Assembly (NCBI GenBank): GCA_902478645.1
Contig: CABSLV010000002.1
Coordinates: 29,010-93,009, forward strand
Source: an uncultured Flavobacteriales bacterium
GTDB lineage: Bacteria > Bacteroidota > Bacteroidia > Flavobacteriales > UBA1820
Direction: 5' to 3'
Length of the DNA: 64,000 nt
Positions within the stretch are counted from its first letter, which is position 1. Each line of letters starts with the position of its first letter. Below, piece by piece: positions 8,254 through 16,538 of this stretch. The notes below the pieces were generated by a model, which worked only from the letters and a program-made list of their open reading frames with translations, was not told the origin of the DNA and did no database searches. Position numbers and translations under genes: made by a program.

Positions 8254-9327
8254 TTATTCTATCTTGAAACCGTAGCATGCACCCGATATCACATCGTGCG
8301 TAGCTCCAGTCACGCTAGCCAGACAGTTGGGCTGGTTCAGCACCCGGCGCAAGCCCAGGAAAGCGAAGATAAGCGCTTCCTTGAAGTCGATGATGTTGCG
8401 CGCAGGATGGATAAATTCGATGTCCGCATAGGCCTTGGCCCTCTCGAGCATGTACACGTTGTACGCCCCGCCACCGGTTACGAGTACCCGCGCACCGGGA
8501 CGGAAGTTGCGGGCAATCTGATAGGCCGAATGCTCGGTCAGAGTAGCGATCACGTTGGCAAATTCGTCCTTGCAAGCCTCCACCAGCGGCATCACGTTCC
8601 GGTCCACCCATTCCTGGGCGAGCGACTTGGGCGGCTCGCGGTGGTAGTACTCCAGGGCGTTGAGCGCGTCGAACAATTCGCGGTTTACCTGACCCGAACG
8701 CGCCGTCTCGCCATCCTTGTCGTAGTCGTGCCCTTTGGTGCGCATCAAGCGATTGAGCACGTAGTTGGCCGGACACAGGTCGTACGCGATGCGTTTTCCC
8801 TGCTCGTTGTCGAAGGAAACGTTGGCAAATCCGCCGATGTTCAGGCAGTAGTCGTACTCCGAAAACAGGAGTTTGTCGCCGATGGGCACCAGGGGTGCTC
8901 CTTGTCCGCCGAAAGCCACGTCGAGCGTACGGAAGTCGCAGACCACCGGAATGCCGCAAGTGGCATAGAGATGGGCACCACTACCGATCTGGAGGTTGTA
9001 TCCCAGGTCGGGGCGATGAAAGACCGTGTGGCCGTGCGAGGCGACGAAATCGACCTCCTGGATGCCTTGTTCGCGGACGAACTCCTTGACTTTCTGTCCC
9101 AGATAGCGGCCGTATTCGGCATCCAGCGCCGTAAGGGCTTCTCCCGTCTGATAAAAGGACATCTTGAGGCTTTCCTTCCACTCCGGATCGTAGGATTTGG
9201 TATCGGCCTTTTCGATCTCGTACTGCCACTTTCCGTCGTGCTCGCGGAACACTACATATACCATGTCCAACCCGTCGAGCGACGTACCGGACATCAGCCC
9301 GATGGCTTTGTATTCTTTTTTTGCCAT
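8254..9327 (-). CDS. anmK: Anhydro-N-acetylmuramic acid kinase
   Basis: 357 residues, close to the usual length of about 370. The ASKHA-type phosphate loop is at the N-terminus (AIGLMSGTSLDGLDMVYV), followed by VASHGHTVFHRP and GGQGAPLVPIGDKLLF, all typical of AnmK; VLVTGGGAYN near the C-terminus is the second nucleotide-binding element. The enzyme opens 1,6-anhydroMurNAc and phosphorylates it to MurNAc-6-phosphate, the substrate of MurQ, whose gene is 5 kb upstream on the same strand. It is preceded by a GC-rich hairpin at 9351-9382 after the permease gene, which may lower read-through, and is followed after 28 bp by the FAD/Fe-S dehydrogenase. Confidence 0.95.
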   Translation of the reverse strand: MAKKEYKAIGLMSGTSLDGLDMVYVVFREHDGKWQYEIEKADTKSYDPEWKESLKMSFYQTGEALTALDAEYGRYLGQKVKEFVREQGIQEVDFVASHGHTVFHRPDLGYNLQIGSGAHLYATCGIPVVCDFRTLDVAFGGQGAPLVPIGDKLLFSEYDYCLNIGGFANVSFDNEQGKRIAYDLCPANYVLNRLMRTKGHDYDKDGETARSGQVNRELFDALNALEYYHREPPKSLAQEWVDRNVMPLVEACKDEFANVIATLTEHSAYQIARNFRPGARVLVTGGGAYNVYMLERAKAYADIEFIHPARNIIDFKEALIFAFLGLRRVLNQPNCLASVTGATHDVISGACYGFKIE

Positions 9328-9350
9328 TGTTTCGATCGTTTTTTAAGAAA

Positions 9351-9382
9351 GGACGGCCGCCCGCCCAGGCGAGCGGCCGTCC
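9351..9382 (-). terminator. Hairpin between permease and anmK (terminator or attenuator)
   Basis: ggacggccgc (9351-9360) pairs with gcggccgtcc (9373-9382). In the minus direction the stem is followed by TTTCTT. No -7 box is visible between it and anmK, so partial read-through rather than full termination is likely. Confidence 0.6.
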
Positions 9383-9404
9383 CGATAGGTTCAGTCAAAA
9401 ATCG

Positions 9405-10784
9405 TTATTCCTTGGTGGCTTTTCCGAAGGTCTTGTCCACGCCCAACTTGCGGTACAACAGTACCGAGGGGAGCGTTCCCAGGATGACGACCATCCAGAA
9501 GAACCATTCATACCCCAGCGCCGTAACGGTAAATCCGCTGATGGCCTTGGGCCAGATGAGCGAGAGGGCCATCAGTCCCGAGCAGATCGCATAGTGCGAG
9601 GTAGCGAACTGACCTCTGGAGACATACACCATGTACATCGTGTAGGAGGTAAACGAAAATCCATATCCGAAATAGCCCAGGCCGACCACGACAGCCACCA
9701 GGGTCAATCCCAGCGTACCCAATTCCTGTACGATGGAAGGATTCATCGCCAACAGGATGTAGCCGATGTTGGGCAGGTTGAGGATGAGGATCATCGGAAG
9801 CAACCAGAAGCGAAGACCCTTTCGGGCGATGGCAAAACCACCCACGATACCGCCGATGATCAAGGTGATCACACCGATCGTTCCCTTGATCAGTCCCTGG
9901 GCCTCCATCGGGATCTCAAGGCCGCCTTTCTCTACCGGATCGGTAAAGAACGAGGGCAGGATCTGCAAAAGCTGCGCCTCACCCGTACGGTACAACACCA
10001 GGAAGAGGATACCCCAAACGATGTTGGGCTTTTGCATGAACGTAACGACCGAACGGCCGAATTCGCGCACGATGCCGCCGACCGTTTTTACATCTACGCC
10101 TTCCTGTGCCGCACGGTGCGGGTCCTGCGGGAACGCCCAGAAGTTGTACGCTGCCGTAACGAACGTGATGGCTGCCAGCACATAGAACGTTACCTGCCAA
10201 GCCCACAGCATCTCATCGCTGAGCGGTTTTGCACTCTCGCCGGCTACATAGCCCACCAGCCAGAGCATACCGCCGTCCACCAGCAACCAGCCCACACGGA
10301 AAGCCGTCGAACGCAGACCCACCCAGATAGACTGCTGGTTGGGATTCAGGTTGATCATGTACATACCGTCCGAGGCTACATCATAGGTAGCGGCCGAAAG
10401 GGCAATGAGGATAAACGGAATGAGGGTATAAGCGAATATCTTTCCCGAATCGGCACCCCAGGCCGGTACCAGCAGAGCCGTGGCGACAAAACCGATACCC
10501 ACCACGATCTGCATCCACATGGCCCACCATTTCTTGGTCTTGAGAATATCGACGATAGGTCCCCAGAGTGGTTTGATAAACCAGGGCAGGTACAAAAGAC
10601 TCACGGCTACGCCCGATACTTTCGGGTTGACGTTCATCGCGATGTAGAAGTACACGATGAGCGACTGCATGACCGTATTGGGAATCGCCTGATAGAAATA
10701 TGCCGTCGGCACCCATTGCCAGGGTTTGCGCTTGGTAACGGGGACGGCTGCCTCCGTTGCGGAAGGTTGTGCTTGTTGTGACAT
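9405..10784 (-). CDS. ampG: AmpG-like MFS permease (muropeptide importer)
   Basis: 459 residues with about 12 hydrophobic segments after a polar 20-residue N-terminus. The start of the membrane region (YFYQAIPNTVMQSLIVYFY, LLYLPWFIKPLWGPIVD) resembles AmpG and related acetyl-CoA/muropeptide transporters of the major facilitator superfamily. It is co-directional with anmK, murQ and the MurNAc kinase, and only 5 bp behind the second GHL10 gene, which makes import of anhydro-disaccharide or MurNAc products the natural role. In Tannerella a permease (MurT) sits beside MurK and MurQ; this may be an equivalent. Substrate is inferred from context. Confidence 0.8.
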   Translation of the reverse strand: MSQQAQPSATEAAVPVTKRKPWQWVPTAYFYQAIPNTVMQSLIVYFYIAMNVNPKVSGVAVSLLYLPWFIKPLWGPIVDILKTKKWWAMWMQIVVGIGFVATALLVPAWGADSGKIFAYTLIPFILIALSAATYDVASDGMYMINLNPNQQSIWVGLRSTAFRVGWLLVDGGMLWLVGYVAGESAKPLSDEMLWAWQVTFYVLAAITFVTAAYNFWAFPQDPHRAAQEGVDVKTVGGIVREFGRSVVTFMQKPNIVWGILFLVLYRTGEAQLLQILPSFFTDPVEKGGLEIPMEAQGLIKGTIGVITLIIGGIVGGFAIARKGLRFWLLPMILILNLPNIGYILLAMNPSIVQELGTLGLTLVAVVVGLGYFGYGFSFTSYTMYMVYVSRGQFATSHYAICSGLMALSLIWPKAISGFTVTALGYEWFFWMVVILGTLPSVLLYRKLGVDKTFGKATKE

Positions 10785-10789
10785 GATCG

Positions 10790-12367
10790 CTATTCTTTTT
10801 TATTTATCGTTGTTACTTTGGTTTTGCTTACTTTGACGGTCGTCTCCACCGGAGTGCTCTCCACGTTGTTGCGCGAGAGGGCGGTAACGACATACGTATA
10901 TTCTCCCGGAGCTGCCTCCTGATCCAGGTAAACCTTCCGGGCGTCGTGGTCGTAGAACACCTTGGCCACGATAGCCGAGGGGTCTTCCAGATCCACCGCC
11001 TGCCCCTTGGCAAAACGGTAAACCAGGTAATACATCAGGTTGTCGGAATACACGGTTTCCCACGACAGCATGACCAGATGTGCCTTCCCGTCGGCCGAAA
11101 GGTCTTTCGGGGCGGCCGGAGGCGTCATGTCGTGCCAGGGCATGGGCGGAACGAGGGCCGGATAACGGTATTCATCCGCCTGGAGTACCTGATTGAGTCC
11201 CTTCTTGTTCTGCATGAATACCCGCGTGCTCCAGAAGAAAGTCCCCTGCACCTTGTCGGGCATCTCACGCTGGCGGGCGATCTCGTACTGGAGTTCCGGG
11301 GTTTCGTTCCACATGGAAAGGCCGCAGTACAGGTGGAATTTGTCCGGCTGGGTGAGGTTCGACCACCAGGAGAGCACCTTGTCGTAATTGGCATTCTTGT
11401 TGGTGGTGGGATAATACATCTGGGGCGTTACGTAGTCGATCCAACCCCGATCCATCCACAGAAGGATATCGGCAAACAGATCGTCGTAGTTGGTCTGCTG
11501 GACAAATGTCTCCGAGCCACGAGGGTCTTTCGAGGCATTGCGCCATACGCAGAAAGGACTGATACCGAATTTGACCCAGGGTTTGGCCTGACGGATGGTC
11601 CGGCTGAACTCCTCGATGAGCAGATTGACGTTCTGACGGCGCCACGCATCGCGATCCTTGAAGAAAGGCTTTCCGTAACGCTCCCAGGAGAGCGAATCGG
11701 GAAATTCGACGATATAACCTTTTCCCTGCTCATCCTTGGCGGCTACCCGATACGGGTAGAAATAATCGTCGAAATGGATCGCATCGACATCATAGCGTTT
11801 TACCAGGTCGAGCAGCATGGCATTGGCAAATTCGCGGCACTGGGGAATGCCCGGGTCGAAGTACCACTTCCCACCGTATTCCACGAACCAGTCGCGGTGC
11901 TGATGGAAAGCGTGTGTAGGCGCAAACTGAGCCGTATCGGCCGTTTGGGACACCCGGTAAGGGTTGAGCCAGGCATGGAATTCCAACCCGCGCTTGTGTG
12001 CCTCGGCGATCATGAACGCCACCGGATCGTACAAGGGATCGGGAGCCTGCCCCTGCTTGCCGGTCAAATACTGGCTCCAGGGTTCGAGATCCGAAGGGTA
12101 AAAAGCATCGGCCGTAGGGCGGATATGCATCACCACCGCATTGGCATTCATGGCCACCAACGTATCGAGAAAGGCAATGTACTCGGCTTTCTGCTGTGCT
12201 ACGGGGAGGCCTTTCTTACTGGGCCAGTCCAAATTGCCCACCGAAGCGATCCAGCCGGCACGCATCTCGTACTTCGGTGCATCGCTCGGCTGAGCCTTCC
12301 CCACCCAAGGGCAAAGAAATGCCAAAGCCAACGCCAACCCCGCCCGTTTTCCTATCTGCCACCTCAT
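10790..12367 (-). CDS. GHL10/DigH-like secreted glycoside hydrolase, paralogue A
   Basis: 525 residues with a signal peptide (ending PWVGKAQ). The GHL10 (DUF187) TIM-barrel starts at about residue 32 (YEMRAGWIASVGNLDWPS) and holds AHKRGLEFHAWLNPYRV, VDAIHFDDYFYPYR with the likely catalytic acid, VKFGISPFCVWRN and IDYVTPQMYY. The last 100 residues form a fibronectin-III-like domain (AAPKDLSADGKAHLVMLSWE). In E. coli the GHL10 protein DigH (YddW) cleaves denuded peptidoglycan glycan chains, so the same is likely here given anmK and murQ nearby. It is 15 bp downstream of paralogue B (12383-13948), with the same layout throughout; the pair looks like a tandem duplication. The start at 12367 is the only one giving a signal peptide. 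Confidence 0.85.
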   Translation of the reverse strand: MRWQIGKRAGLALALAFLCPWVGKAQPSDAPKYEMRAGWIASVGNLDWPSKKGLPVAQQKAEYIAFLDTLVAMNANAVVMHIRPTADAFYPSDLEPWSQYLTGKQGQAPDPLYDPVAFMIAEAHKRGLEFHAWLNPYRVSQTADTAQFAPTHAFHQHRDWFVEYGGKWYFDPGIPQCREFANAMLLDLVKRYDVDAIHFDDYFYPYRVAAKDEQGKGYIVEFPDSLSWERYGKPFFKDRDAWRRQNVNLLIEEFSRTIRQAKPWVKFGISPFCVWRNASKDPRGSETFVQQTNYDDLFADILLWMDRGWIDYVTPQMYYPTTNKNANYDKVLSWWSNLTQPDKFHLYCGLSMWNETPELQYEIARQREMPDKVQGTFFWSTRVFMQNKKGLNQVLQADEYRYPALVPPMPWHDMTPPAAPKDLSADGKAHLVMLSWETVYSDNLMYYLVYRFAKGQAVDLEDPSAIVAKVFYDHDARKVYLDQEAAPGEYTYVVTALSRNNVESTPVETTVKVSKTKVTTINKKE

Positions 12368-12382
12368 CTTTCTCGCGGGAGA

Positions 12383-13948
12383 TTATTTTGTTTTAACCGC
12401 CGTTTTGGTCACCTTGACAGCTTGGGAAACGGCCGGGCTTTCGATGTTGTTGCGCGAAACAGCCGTTACGGCATAGGTAAAGTCGCCCTTGCTCCCCTGC
12501 TTGTCGTAGTAGGACATCGTTTCGTCGTTCTCGTAGTGGAGTTTGGCCACGATTGCCGAAGGATCGGACACATTGACCGGCTGACCCTTCTCGAACTTGT
12601 ACACCAAGAAGTACATCAAGTTGTCAGAATAAGTCGGCTTCCAGGATACCTCAACGATGGGGGCACTGCCGCTCACCTTCAGGTCGGTAGCCGCCTGGGG
12701 AGCCGTCATATCGAGCCAAGGCATGGGGGGAACGAGCGCTACGGCCGTATTGAGCGAGCGCAGCATCGGGTTCATCTCCCGGTTGCTCTCGCGGTCCTTG
12801 GCATTGCGCAGTACGGAAGCCGCATTCCAGTAGAACGATCCCTGCACCTGATCGTAGCCTTTCGCACGGAGCATCTCGATCTGACGCTCGATCTCGTCCG
12901 CTCCGTTGCCCATCGAGTGGCCGATGTACAGATGACGACCGTTCGAATACTTGATCCACCAGTCGAGCAGGATGGGATAATCGACAATCTTTTTCCCGAT
13001 CTTCCAGTAGAGCTGGGGCGTTACGTAGTCGATCCAGCCTTTCTCGCTCCACAGCAGGATGTCGGCATACAGGTCATCGTAATTCTGCACCCCGGCCTGG
13101 GTATCGGAACCGCGCACCGGATCGGTGGACTTGTTGCGCCATACCCCGAAAGGACTGATGCCGAACTTGACCCAAGGTTTGGTCTCCCGGATGGTCTGGG
13201 ACAACATCCGGATGAGCTGATTGACGTTGTTGCGACGCCAGGCATCCTTGTCCTTGAAGAAAGGCTTACCGAACTGTTCCCAGGAAAGGGAATCGGGGAA
13301 ATCGACTACGTAGGTCTTTCCATTCTCGTCCTTGGCGGTTACCTTGTACGGATAGAAATAATCGTCGAAGTGGATACCATCCACATCGTAACGGCTGACG
13401 AATTCGCGCACCACCTCGTTGGTGTACTTCGCGCTGCCGGGATGTCCCGGGTCGAAGTACATCTGCCCGCCATAGGTAACGAACCATTCCGGATGCTGAC
13501 GGATGGCGTGCGTGGCGGCAAAAAGGGAAGTATCGGCACTCTGAGCGATCCGGTAGGGATTCATCCAGGCGTGGAACTCCATGCCGCGTTTGTGGGCCTC
13601 CTCGACCATAAAAGCGATCGGATCCCAGAGCGGATCTGGAGCCTGTCCCTGCACACCGGTGAGGTAGATACTCCAAGGCTCGATCGAGCTGGGATAAAAC
13701 GAGTCGCCCGTAGGACGCACCTGCATGATGACCGCATTGGCATTGACGGCCGCCAGCGAATCGAGGTACGTGATAAATCCTTTCTTGAGTTCTTCCTGGG
13801 TCAGGCCCTTTTTGGCCGGCCAGTTGATGTTGGCCACCGAGGCCATCCACCCTGCACGCATTTCATACTTGGACGGCTTGTCCTGCGCACCGGCGGAAAC
13901 GGCTGCGCACAGAGCAATAGCCGCCAGAATCGGTCGGAAAATTTTCAT
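12383..13948 (-). CDS. GHL10/DigH-like secreted glycoside hydrolase, paralogue B
   Basis: 521 residues; signal peptide MKIFRPILAAIALCAAVSAGAQ. Same order as paralogue A: GHL10 barrel (YEMRAGWMASVANINWPAKK, AHKRGMEFHAWMNPYRI, VDGIHFDDYFYPYK, VKFGISPFGVWRN, IDYVTPQLYW) then an FnIII-like domain ending NNIESPAVSQAVKV. Between the last barrel motif and the FnIII domain the two copies differ most (WKIGKKIVDYPILLDWW here, YPTTNKNANYDKVLSWW in A), which may alter substrate length or product. A 109-bp gap separates it from the small secreted protein upstream; no terminator is seen in the gap. Confidence 0.85.
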   Translation of the reverse strand: MKIFRPILAAIALCAAVSAGAQDKPSKYEMRAGWMASVANINWPAKKGLTQEELKKGFITYLDSLAAVNANAVIMQVRPTGDSFYPSSIEPWSIYLTGVQGQAPDPLWDPIAFMVEEAHKRGMEFHAWMNPYRIAQSADTSLFAATHAIRQHPEWFVTYGGQMYFDPGHPGSAKYTNEVVREFVSRYDVDGIHFDDYFYPYKVTAKDENGKTYVVDFPDSLSWEQFGKPFFKDKDAWRRNNVNQLIRMLSQTIRETKPWVKFGISPFGVWRNKSTDPVRGSDTQAGVQNYDDLYADILLWSEKGWIDYVTPQLYWKIGKKIVDYPILLDWWIKYSNGRHLYIGHSMGNGADEIERQIEMLRAKGYDQVQGSFYWNAASVLRNAKDRESNREMNPMLRSLNTAVALVPPMPWLDMTAPQAATDLKVSGSAPIVEVSWKPTYSDNLMYFLVYKFEKGQPVNVSDPSAIVAKLHYENDETMSYYDKQGSKGDFTYAVTAVSRNNIESPAVSQAVKVTKTAVKTK

Positions 13949-14057
13949 CGGTTGTAGTTCGTTATGTTTTTAATCTCGTAATTTCTTTCCTTGCCCCTCT
14001 TCAAAGACAAAAGGAGGCACTGCTTTTTCGGTTTTCGGAAGGACAACCTGCAATCGA

Positions 14058-14456
14058 TCACCGGTAACGCCTGTAAGACCGGTAAGCCGAAGTATCGCTC
14101 GCCGTCCAGCCGCACCCATGCCCGGGGCGATGATAAGTACGGCCGGCATCTTCGCGCCGATACTCCGCCGGGGCATCGCAACAAACCTCCGGGTTCCGAT
14201 AGCGCACCCCGCATCCTCGCCTGTCGTAATGGCGATGGCCGCGGAAATCGTCCCGGCAATGCACATCCCGGCGGGAGACGTATTCACGCGGGTAATCGCA
14301 GCAACCCTGAGGGAGATATTCGCGACTCCGCTGCGAACGGGCATCCGCCCGATAGACACGATCATCGTTGGATTGTCTCTCCGGATCGTTTTGCGCCGCG
14401 GCAGAGAGCAAAACGCCCAATAGCGCTACGGCGAGTACTACACGTGTGGTCTTCAT
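14058..14456 (-). CDS. Small secreted Arg/Tyr/Cys-rich protein, unknown
   Basis: 132 residues from the ATG at 14456, which begins a clear signal peptide (MKTTRVVLAVALLGVLLSAA, cleavage near AAAQ). The mature part has no hydrophobic segment and a strong bias: about 25 Arg, 11 Tyr and 7 Cys, with two CC pairs (QGCCDYP and EVCCDAP) and paired RR/HY motifs. The same frame is open upstream into murQ, but that part is antisense-like shadow. It starts 20 bp after murQ stops and precedes the GHL10 pair, so it is very likely co-expressed with cell-wall salvage enzymes. I do not recognise the family. The basic, cysteine-rich nature would suit a periplasmic or surface protein with disulfides that binds an anionic polymer; that is speculation. 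Confidence 0.7.
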   Translation of the reverse strand: MKTTRVVLAVALLGVLLSAAAQNDPERQSNDDRVYRADARSQRSREYLPQGCCDYPREYVSRRDVHCRDDFRGHRHYDRRGCGVRYRNPEVCCDAPAEYRREDAGRTYHRPGHGCGWTASDTSAYRSYRRYR

Positions 14457-14476
14457 AACAAATTGTCCGTTTGTTT

Positions 14477-15298
14477 TTACTTCTTCATGTTCTTGTTGTA
14501 ATAGGCCACCGCCCGGCGTACCGAACCTTCCTGGAGCAGGAGTTTGTTGGCCTCTTCGTACGACAAGTCGGGCGCACCGAGCATCACCATCTTGGTGCCG
14601 CGGTCCACCAGTTTCTCGTTGGTGAGCTGCATGTCCACCATACGGTTGCCCACCACGCAGCCCAGACGGATCATCAGCGAGGTGCTGATCATGTTGAGGA
14701 TCAGTTTCTGTGCCGTACCGGACTTCATGCGGGTGCTTCCGGTCACAAATTCGGGACCTACGACAGCCTCCATAGCCACTTCCGCTTCGGCAGCGATGGG
14801 CGAATCGGGATTGCAGGCAATGGCTCCCGTGAGACACCCGAACTTGCGCGCCTCGCGCAGACCGCCGATCACATACGGAGTACGGCCCGATGCGGCAATA
14901 CCCACCAGGATATCCTTGGGTTTGATGTCAAAAGCCTGAAGGTCTTTCCACGACTGGTCGAAATCGTCCTCGGCCCCCTCGACCGCATTGCGGATCGCCT
15001 GGTCGCCGCCGGCCATGATACCGACCACCACACCGGCAGGCATACCGTACGTAGGAGGGATCTCGGAAGCGTCCACGATACCCAGACGTCCCGACGTGCC
15101 GGCTCCGATGTAGAACAGACGGCCGCCGTCCTGCATGCGGGGGAGTGCTTTCTCGACAAATTCGGTAATGGCGGGGATGGCTTTCTCTACGGCCAAAGGC
15201 ACGCATTTGTCCTCCTGGTTGATGCCGCGCAGGATCTGCTCGACGGACATCTTGTCGAGGTCATGATGGTTCGATTCTGATTCTGTAATGTATTTCAT
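14477..15298 (-). CDS. murQ: N-acetylmuramic acid 6-phosphate etherase
   Basis: 273 residues, normal length 270-300. SIS-domain protein: GRLFYIGAGTSGRLGIVDAS is the sugar-phosphate loop, EIPPTYG holds one catalytic Glu and RNAVEGAEDD the other; GIAASGRTPYV and FVTGSTRMKSGTAQKLILN are further MurQ signatures. It splits the D-lactyl ether of MurNAc-6-phosphate to GlcNAc-6-phosphate and D-lactate in the cytoplasm. It follows the MurNAc kinase gene by 46 bp and precedes a small secreted protein by 20 bp. Very secure call. Confidence 0.97.
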   Translation of the reverse strand: MKYITESESNHHDLDKMSVEQILRGINQEDKCVPLAVEKAIPAITEFVEKALPRMQDGGRLFYIGAGTSGRLGIVDASEIPPTYGMPAGVVVGIMAGGDQAIRNAVEGAEDDFDQSWKDLQAFDIKPKDILVGIAASGRTPYVIGGLREARKFGCLTGAIACNPDSPIAAEAEVAMEAVVGPEFVTGSTRMKSGTAQKLILNMISTSLMIRLGCVVGNRMVDMQLTNEKLVDRGTKMVMLGAPDLSYEEANKLLLQEGSVRRAVAYYNKNMKK

Positions 15299-15344
15299 TT
15301 CTATTTTGAATGTGTTATTTTTTCGTTTTTCCCCTGCAGGACGG

Positions 15345-16181
15345 TTATTCCCCCTTGTGATGCTCGATCAACAGGTCAATGGGCTTGAGGGCGATTTTGT
15401 CGATCTCCACGCCATAGCGGGCTCCCACCCGGGCGATCACATCGCGATAGTAATACCCCACCGAACCGATGATGCGCACGGGCATCTTTTCCTTCTGGTA
15501 GAACGGAACGATGAAGTATTCGAAAAACTCGCTGAACTCATGATCCAACATATCAGCGATAGGCTTTACCTGCTGATGCTTGGCTACAAACGGCGAGAAC
15601 GATGCGAAATACTTGTTCGGGCGCTCTTTCTTGTAAACGCTCTCGATGATGTTCTTGTATTCCACCCCGTAATCCTTCTCCAGTTCGGCAGCCACCTCGG
15701 CCGGGAGCATTCCCCGCAGGTAGAGTTTGATGAGCTGCATGCCCAATACGGCCCCCGAACCATTGTCGCCCAACATGTAACCCAGCGACAGCGGGGTTTT
15801 GACGATCGTCCGCCCGTCATAAATACCGGCATTGGCTCCCGTACCCAGGATGCAGGCGATCCCCTTGTCCTTGCCGAAAAGCGCAATGGCAGCCCCTACC
15901 AGGTCGGTATCCACATCGACCTCACGGACATTGGGGAACAAACTGCGGAAGCACTTGCGCAAGCGTTCCCGATTGACCTCCAAGCCGCAGCCCGAGCCGT
16001 AAAAATACACTCCCGTCACTTCCTCGGCCGCTACATCGGCCAAAGCCCCGCTGATGGTCGTTTCGAGGCTCTCGTCGGTAAAAAACAAAGGATTCAGACC
16101 GATCGACTGAAACCGCTGTACGGTATCGCCGATAGCCGCCCAGTCCGTTTTGGTAGAACCGCTGTCTGCTACTAGTATCAT
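15345..16181 (-). CDS. murK: BadF/BadG-family amino-sugar kinase, probable MurNAc kinase
   Basis: 278 residues. ASKHA kinase of the BadF/BadG/BcrA/D family: MILVADSGSTKTDWAAIG is phosphate loop 1, CILGTGANAGIYDG phosphate loop 2, and SLGYMLGDNGSGAVLG the sugar-binding region; VRIIGSVGYYYRDV is the adenosine motif. Members phosphorylate GlcNAc or MurNAc; in Tannerella the neighbour of MurQ is the MurNAc kinase MurK. As the first gene of the murQ operon it most likely makes MurNAc-6-phosphate from imported MurNAc. Promoter at 16261-16291. The choice MurNAc versus GlcNAc is inference. Confidence 0.85.
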   Translation of the reverse strand: MILVADSGSTKTDWAAIGDTVQRFQSIGLNPLFFTDESLETTISGALADVAAEEVTGVYFYGSGCGLEVNRERLRKCFRSLFPNVREVDVDTDLVGAAIALFGKDKGIACILGTGANAGIYDGRTIVKTPLSLGYMLGDNGSGAVLGMQLIKLYLRGMLPAEVAAELEKDYGVEYKNIIESVYKKERPNKYFASFSPFVAKHQQVKPIADMLDHEFSEFFEYFIVPFYQKEKMPVRIIGSVGYYYRDVIARVGARYGVEIDKIALKPIDLLIEHHKGE

Positions 16182-16538
16182 AGTGTTGTATTTTGTTGAT
16201 GATTAATCCATTGCGTTGCCGCAAACCGGCCATGTCCGCGCACTTGGCGCAGACAACGCACAAATGTACTAAATATCCCCGGCTCTGCGAAGTCGCCGGG
16301 TCAAAAACAGTCCTGCGAGGTACTTTTTAACTATTGAACGCTTTCACGTGAAAATCCGCAACATTTCCTCCCGACATATTGCAAAATCCCCCGCCGAGGC
16401 TTGCCCATGTGGAAAATTATTGCTTCCTTTACTTGTTTTTTGCCGGGCCGACCGGCTGGTTTGCCGGCATTTTCCCTCCCAAAGAGAAACAAGTAAATAT
16501 CTATCAAATAAATAACCACAAAAAACCATTTTAACAGG
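16182..16538. other. 357-bp divergent intergenic region
   Basis: Separates the minus-strand salvage locus from the GH3 fusion. The murK promoter is at 16261-16291. On the plus side no clear TAnnTTTG with a matching -33 box could be fixed for the GH3 gene, and the last 50 bp before its ATG are AT-rich. No ORF or RNA gene was recognised. Confidence 0.6.
16261..16291 (-). promoter_or_regulatory. Promoter of the murK-murQ locus
   Basis: Minus strand: TTCG (16291-16288), 19 bp, TACATTTG (16268-16261). It leaves a leader of about 75 nt before murK. Confidence 0.7.

Noticed and set aside
10946..13957. 1003-codon open frame on the plus strand opposite the two GHL10 genes
   Set aside because: It spans two well-defined genes antisense, has no recognisable motif, and long antisense frames are expected in GC-rich DNA with this codon bias.
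16182..16538. Invertible promoter between murK and the GH3 fusion
   Set aside because: No inverted repeats flank the region and no site-specific recombinase gene is in the window.
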